Positions 31,442 to 34,987 of a DNA stretch of 34,987 nt are shown piece by piece. The DNA comes from an uncultured Bacteroidales bacterium (lineage in GTDB: Bacteria > Bacteroidota > Bacteroidia > Bacteroidales > UBA932). The notes below the pieces were generated by a model. It searched no databases and was not told where the DNA came from. It saw only the letters and a program-made list of their open reading frames with translations. The first letter of the stretch is position 1. Every line of letters starts with the position of its first letter. The stretch covers positions 1 through 34,987 of the forward strand of contig CAMKRY010000008.1 of assembly GCA_946415345.1 (NCBI GenBank), written 5' to 3'. Both the position numbers and the translations under genes were made by a program.

Positions 31442-32845
31442 GCAATAGAGTCGCACGTCTGTAATCGGATTGGTTTTCAAAGGTATTTCCGGATAATTCG
31501 AGCTTAGGAGAATCTGGATATGACTGATACGATTGTCGTAATTGTGCATAGGCGATAAAACACCATCTTCATCTTTGTAATAGTGTCCCCAAACAGAATC
31601 CGCTTCGCTATTCAAAGTAACATAGTAGGTCTTGAACCGATTGTCATATCGATCATTGCTCCACTGATACTCGCTAAAAGCCTGGCTTTTACTTCCATCC
31701 GCAAAAGTAACAAGAATGCTGCTGATTTTATAATATCTGGATTCTGGCGTATGATAGAACGATTTTCCGTAATATGAGTTTCTCAACTTCCAAGCGTCCG
31801 CATCGCAGAAGGACATGTCAGTAACGTAGGTTGGTTTATGAAAGGAAATATCAACGGTTTCCGGCGTTGTGCTAGATACTTCAAATAGTTCTGATGCTAT
31901 TTCAAACTCTTTCATTTCCTTCCATGGCTCCGTTTCTTTCCATCGATGCGTGTAATCAGGCTTGAAATAGATTTCCAGAGGCTCTGATTCCGCAAAGTCA
32001 AAGGCTTCTGCGTGATAATTCCAACTGTTACCCTGACGGATGAACCCCGTCCAATTAATGTCGGGGGACTGGGAAATATATGACTTTCCATTATAGGTAT
32101 TTTCATGTCGCCATATAAATGAATCCGAAAGTGTGATTGAGATATCGATGGAACCGGCCTTTCCACATCCCCAATGCTGTGCTGGTGTAAAGTCATAGGT
32201 AATAACTCCTGAAGTTGTATAGTACCGGCTCATGAAAGAATACTGGCTGGGATAGACACTCATGATTTGTTTATGATAGAGATAATAAGTTACCCCTAGC
32301 ACGACAGTTTCCCGCGCTTGAATACTGAATTGTGTATAAGTCCATAGGCGGGAAATCTGTGGAACATCATACCAATCTTCGGGATTGTCAGGATCTGCGT
32401 TTCGCTCGTACGCTTCTCTGTGCTCAAGGGATACGATTTCATCCGCTGAATGCCAGGGTAACATCTGGCCATTCAAAGAAAAAGAAACATCCTTGATGTT
32501 CTTGTCCCACCATCCTGTTTCATAGATGCTTTCTGTAAATCCTTCATCACGAAAACCTCGTTTGTCTTTCGTCCCCTCATAATCGATGGGGAATCCGTAG
32601 TCGATATCCTTGATTGGCTGATAGGAATTGTTCCTTAGCGTATACTCTACATGAATCCTCGTGTAGGGGACTCCCGGTGTAATCGTCAGGGATTCGTGGA
32701 CGATTTCGACTTCGCTGACGGTCCTTGGGACTGGATTACCGGAGCGCGTTACGGAAGAATAGCGAATGACGGGATCGCCGTTGGCTGATGCAACGATGCA
32801 TGAAAGCAGAAAAGCGCAAATGATGAGGGGATAGGAGGGTTTCAT
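31433..32845 (-). CDS. Secreted protein of unknown function
   Basis: 470 residues. The signal peptide MKPSYPLIICAFLLSCIVASANG could be read as type I (ending ASANG); the LLSC inside it is too close to a lipobox to ignore. The first part (ESLTITPGVPYTRIHVEYTLRNNSYQPIKDIDYGFPIDYE) looks like an Ig-like domain resembling DUF4424-type sequences, in which a bacterial surface protein is described by its mixed strands. The last 130 residues (DADAWKLRNSYYG...YDNRISHIQILLSSNYP...TDVRLYCVE) look like a beta-sandwich of the discoidin-like kind. No catalytic motif is visible. The final codons and stop are formed by repeat copy A. AT-rich relative to the sus genes. No clear promoter was found upstream of 32845. 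Confidence 0.65.
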   Translation of the reverse strand: MKPSYPLIICAFLLSCIVASANGDPVIRYSSVTRSGNPVPRTVSEVEIVHESLTITPGVPYTRIHVEYTLRNNSYQPIKDIDYGFPIDYEGTKDKRGFRDEGFTESIYETGWWDKNIKDVSFSLNGQMLPWHSADEIVSLEHREAYERNADPDNPEDWYDVPQISRLWTYTQFSIQARETVVLGVTYYLYHKQIMSVYPSQYSFMSRYYTTSGVITYDFTPAQHWGCGKAGSIDISITLSDSFIWRHENTYNGKSYISQSPDINWTGFIRQGNSWNYHAEAFDFAESEPLEIYFKPDYTHRWKETEPWKEMKEFEIASELFEVSSTTPETVDISFHKPTYVTDMSFCDADAWKLRNSYYGKSFYHTPESRYYKISSILVTFADGSKSQAFSEYQWSNDRYDNRFKTYYVTLNSEADSVWGHYYKDEDGVLSPMHNYDNRISHIQILLSSNYPEIPLKTNPITDVRLYCVE

Positions 32846-32896
32846 AATACTGTGAATGACAAATAATGAGATGCAAATTATATGCCGGGATTATTA

Positions 32897-32927
32897 TTTG
32901 CATTTTGTCCGGAAAACCGTACCTTTG
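32897..32927 (+). promoter_or_regulatory. Promoter reading through repeat B into the RAYT gene
   Basis: TTTG at 32897-32900, 19 bases, TACCTTTG at 32920-32927, a full -7 match. The transcript leader would be about 150 bases long and contain the whole of repeat B. Confidence 0.6.
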
Positions 32928-32970
32928 AACGAGGCTCTTTTCCAACTGCTGGCTTTCCTCCAGGAACGCC

Positions 32971-33077
32971 GTTGAATGGAAATGATTGATAAATAGCAAG
33001 TTGGGTAATTTACTCTCCTATTGCAGTCGGGGGAGTGAATTAACGAAGTTGTTGACTGTCAATTAATAACATTCAAC
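32971..33077. repeat. 107-nt palindromic repeat, copy B
   Basis: It starts GTTGAATGGAA and ends ATAACATTCAAC, again exactly 107 nt, with the core ACTCTCC...GGGGGAGT forming an imperfect hairpin. It has the same orientation as copy A judged by the position of the G5 tract. Conservation with A and C is confined to the ends and the core. It ends 9 bases before the RAYT start codon. Confidence 0.8.
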
Positions 33078-33086
33078 GGTTGTGTT

Positions 33087-34034
33087 ATGAAGAAAACTCG
33101 TCTTTTTTACCGAAATATCGTTCATCATTGTTACCAGAATACCCCGGATGGTTTTCTGTTGTTCTACAACGTCAGTGATTATCTGATGTATTTCACGATT
33201 CTGTGTACCGTCGCTCGCCGATATCCTGTCAAGGTGTTGAAAGTTTGTCCTATGGTAGACCATATCCATCTCTCTGTCATGGCAACGAACAGGACCGGCT
33301 TTTTCGCTTTTATCCAAGAGGTCTCATCCCTCTTTGCCCGTCAACACAATGCTGTTTGTCATTCAAAGGGCCCCGTTTTCAACTCGCCATTTGGATTCGC
33401 TCCCAAAACGAGCGACAAGAAGGTTCGGACCAATTTCATCTATGTAGACAATAACCCGGTAGAACGGAAGCTGGTCAGAAAGGCGGAAGAGTATCGATGG
33501 AATTTTCTGGCCTATGCTGCCAGTGATCATCCTTTTTCTGACAAACTGGTTCTACGGAAGGCCCGATATCCCCTGCAGCAGGCCGTACGCATGATTAAGA
33601 GGCAGCATGCGAAGGGCCATTACCTTTCATATCCTTTGCTTCAGCGCTTGTTTGCACCTCTTACCCGTCCAGAAAAAGAACAACTCACTGATTTCATAGT
33701 AACAACCTATAATATTATTGATTATCAGTACTGTATACGATTCTTTGATTCTCTGGAGAACATGTTGATCAGCACCCACGCCAACACAGGGAGTGAATAT
33801 GATATCAGTGAGATTGAAACAGGCAAGACGGATGCCGTGTATTTCCAAATATCACGCCTGCTTCTGGAAACCGGTCGCTTCCAGGACATCCATGATGTGC
33901 TGGCGTTATCTTCGGAAGCCAAAATGGATCTTTTCGAGTGGCTGCTTCCCAGGACCGCCGCAATCCCTGAGCAAATAGCCAAATACCTTCACATCCGGCT
34001 TGTCCGTCCCCGTGATGCAAAGAATATGCGTTGA
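33087..34034 (+). CDS. RAYT/IS200-like HUH (Y1 transposase-family) protein
   Basis: 315 residues. The N-terminal half has the Y1_Tnp layout: strand FYRNIVHHCYQN, helix, then VLKVCPMVDHIHLSVMA with the metal-binding HUH pair HIH (about H59 and H61), and the family segment NFIYVDNNPVERKLVRKAEEYRWNFLAY (relatives read YIHLNPVRAGLVxxPEDYxWSSY). Where many relatives carry a tyrosine in SYxRxxN, this protein reads SLFARQHN (about F83), so the catalytic tyrosine may be lost or lie elsewhere. The C-terminal 130 residues are not part of the core family and are unrecognised. Such proteins act on REP hairpins; the three flanking 107-nt repeats fit. The stop codon is contributed by repeat C. Confidence 0.8.
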   Translation: MKKTRLFYRNIVHHCYQNTPDGFLLFYNVSDYLMYFTILCTVARRYPVKVLKVCPMVDHIHLSVMATNRTGFFAFIQEVSSLFARQHNAVCHSKGPVFNSPFGFAPKTSDKKVRTNFIYVDNNPVERKLVRKAEEYRWNFLAYAASDHPFSDKLVLRKARYPLQQAVRMIKRQHAKGHYLSYPLLQRLFAPLTRPEKEQLTDFIVTTYNIIDYQYCIRFFDSLENMLISTHANTGSEYDISEIETGKTDAVYFQISRLLLETGRFQDIHDVLALSSEAKMDLFEWLLPRTAAIPEQIAKYLHIRLVRPRDAKNMR

Positions 34035-34136
34035 ATAGAAGTTGCTGATTATTAAACGAATAAACCAATGTCTCCCCCTTGTGGAGATGAGGAGATAATC
34101 GCTTAACTAGCTGCAGGCTAGGAGCTTACATTCAAC
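34030..34136. repeat. 107-nt palindromic repeat, copy C
   Basis: It starts GTTGAATAGAAG and ends CTTACATTCAAC, exactly 107 nt, in inverted orientation relative to copies A and B (C5 tract on the plus strand). Its gene-side end matches that of copy A over 27 of 29 positions. The RAYT stop TGA lies within the GTTGAAT end. Confidence 0.85.
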
Positions 34137-34192
34137 GGCTGGGTGATGGGAAAGAAGTCACGCGACGAGCTGGATACGAAGCACATTGAGGT

Positions 34193-34224
34193 ATTGCAAA
34201 TCAGCGGGGAAAATCGTACATTTG
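34193..34224 (+). promoter_or_regulatory. Promoter of the formimidoyltransferase gene
   Basis: ATTG at 34193-34196, 20 bases, TACATTTG at 34217-34224 (full -7 match). It lies 34 bases before the ATG. The stretch 34137-34192 between repeat C and this promoter holds nothing I recognise. Confidence 0.6.
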
Positions 34225-34258
34225 TTAGCTTAAATGGAATAACCCAATTAACCACATA

Positions 34259-34987
34259 ATGAACCCGATTATTGAATGTGTACCCAATTACAGCGAAGGT
34301 CGTGACCGGGCTGTGATTGACGCCATTGTTGCGGAGATTGCCAAGGTCTCCGGCGTCAAAGTGCTGGACGTGGACCCCGGTGAGGCGACGAACCGCACGG
34401 TCGTGACTTTTGTCGGAGCGCCGGAGCCGGTCTGCGAGGCTGCCTTCCGGGGCGCGAAGAAGGCCCAGGAGCTGATTGACATGCGCCAGCACCATGGCGC
34501 CCATCCCCGCAGCGGAGCGACCGACGTCCTTCCGCTGATCCCCGTAGCTGACATAACCTTAGAAGAATGCGCTTCCCTGGCACGCAAGCTGGCGGAGCGC
34601 CTTTTTACGGAACTCGGCATCCCGTGCTACTGCTATGAGGCCGCGGCCTTCACGCCCGAGCGCCGCAATCTTGCCGTCTGCCGGGCAGGGGAGTATGAGG
34701 CCCTGCAGGAAAAGATGGCCGATCCCGCCCGGAAGCCTGACTTCGGCGGGGAGTGGAACGAAGTGGCCGCCAAGGCCGGCGCCACCAACGTGGGCGCCCG
34801 CAATTTCCTCGTCGCGGTGAACTACAACCTCAATACGACCTCGACTCGCCGCGCCATGGCCGTGGCCTTCGACGTCCGCGAAAAGGGCCGCAAGGCCCGT
34901 GAGGGCGGCAGCCTGACAGGTAAACTCCTCAAGGACGAGAAGGGCAACCAGCTCTGGATCCCCGGCACGCTGAAGGGCTGCAAGGCC
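34259..34987 (+). CDS. ftcD: Glutamate formimidoyltransferase, N-terminal 243 residues (cut by window end)
   Basis: Starts MNPIIECVPNYSEGRDRAVIDAI, the classic opening of formiminotransferase (FTCD N-terminal domain). The catalytic-region histidine lies in MRQHHGAHPRSGATDVLPLIP (relatives read xHxGxHPRMGAxDVxPFIP). A second landmark is GATNVGARNFLVAVNYNLNT. The enzyme moves the formimino group from N-formimino-L-glutamate to tetrahydrofolate in histidine breakdown. The frame is open through the window's last base, so the C-terminal subdomain and any fused cyclodeaminase part are not visible. The ORF track omits it because it has no stop. No other histidine-degradation gene is seen upstream; they would be expected downstream. 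Confidence 0.92.
   Translation, partial: MNPIIECVPNYSEGRDRAVIDAIVAEIAKVSGVKVLDVDPGEATNRTVVTFVGAPEPVCEAAFRGAKKAQELIDMRQHHGAHPRSGATDVLPLIPVADITLEECASLARKLAERLFTELGIPCYCYEAAAFTPERRNLAVCRAGEYEALQEKMADPARKPDFGGEWNEVAAKAGATNVGARNFLVAVNYNLNTTSTRRAMAVAFDVREKGRKAREGGSLTGKLLKDEKGNQLWIPGTLKGCKA

Larger units (their letters stand above)
31335..34136. mobile_element. Putative RAYT-REP cassette block
   Basis: Three 107-nt repeats (A, B, C) bracket two genes, a secreted protein and a RAYT/IS200-like HUH protein, transcribed away from the central copy. A and C lie in opposite orientation at the outer edges. The block is more AT-rich than its flanks. No target-site duplication was found by eye. Confidence 0.5.

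Noticed and set aside
31335-34136. 107-nt repeats as integron attC sites
   Set aside because: The ends do fit GTTRRRY and RYYYAAC, but in the reverse order to attC sites (which start RYYYAAC and end GTTRRRY), and no integrase is present.
1-34987. CRISPR arrays, rRNA genes or replication origin
   Set aside because: No regularly spaced short repeats, no rRNA sequence and no DnaA-box cluster were seen.

Overview
The window looks like a chromosomal segment of a fairly GC-rich gut or rumen member of the Bacteroidales. The evidence is a complete SusC/SusD/SusE starch locus, LVAC- and LSSC-type lipoboxes, a type IX secretion (T9SS) sorting tail and a PorV/PorQ-like barrel, a BACON domain, and many promoters that fit the Bacteroidota pattern TTTG-N19/20-TAnnTTTG. 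No species can be named from sequence alone.

Layout. 1-5,540: an IS5-like transposase remnant, then a tandem pair of dCache sensor proteins (the first has only a phosphoacceptor-like helix pair, the second is a full histidine kinase), an exonuclease remnant on the minus strand, and an AAA ATPase with a DUF234-like nuclease fold. 5,541-5,921: GC-rich hairpin repeats, tRNA-Ser(GGA), and a terminator nested with the tRNA promoter. 5,922-10,239: a PorV/PorQ-like outer-membrane protein divergent from an S8 protease with a T9SS tail, followed by a DMT-type transporter.

10,331-29,156 is a starch/malto-oligosaccharide utilisation region: GH77 4-alpha-glucanotransferase with two starch-binding domains, a convergent LytTR two-component system, and on the other side of a shared regulatory region an MFS sugar transporter followed by susC, susD and a SusE-like protein. 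A three-gene ribbon-helix-helix/PIN module sits on the opposite strand. Then come a SusA-like periplasmic GH13 and a very large SusG-like GH13 lipoprotein. The proposed flow is: SusD, SusE and the SusG-like enzyme bind and cut starch at the surface; SusC imports oligosaccharides; the SusA-like enzyme cuts them in the periplasm; the MFS protein takes them across the inner membrane; and GH77 rearranges them in the cytoplasm. No SusR-like regulator and no GH97 SusB is present. The LytTR pair, with a 21-bp-period direct repeat in front of the transporter operon, is the likely replacement regulator.

29,157-31,326: a 36-residue membrane peptide missed by the ORF track, a DUF3737 beta-helix protein and a PatB/MalY-type C-S lyase. 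31,335-34,136: an AT-richer block in which three copies of an exactly 107-nt, imperfectly palindromic repeat bracket a secreted protein of unknown function and a RAYT/IS200-like HUH protein. Both genes take their stop codon from the repeat edge. The window ends inside a glutamate formimidoyltransferase gene.

The strongest candidates for something undescribed are the 107-nt repeat/RAYT cassette, the LytTR-controlled starch locus with its direct-repeat operator, and the split sensor-kinase pair.
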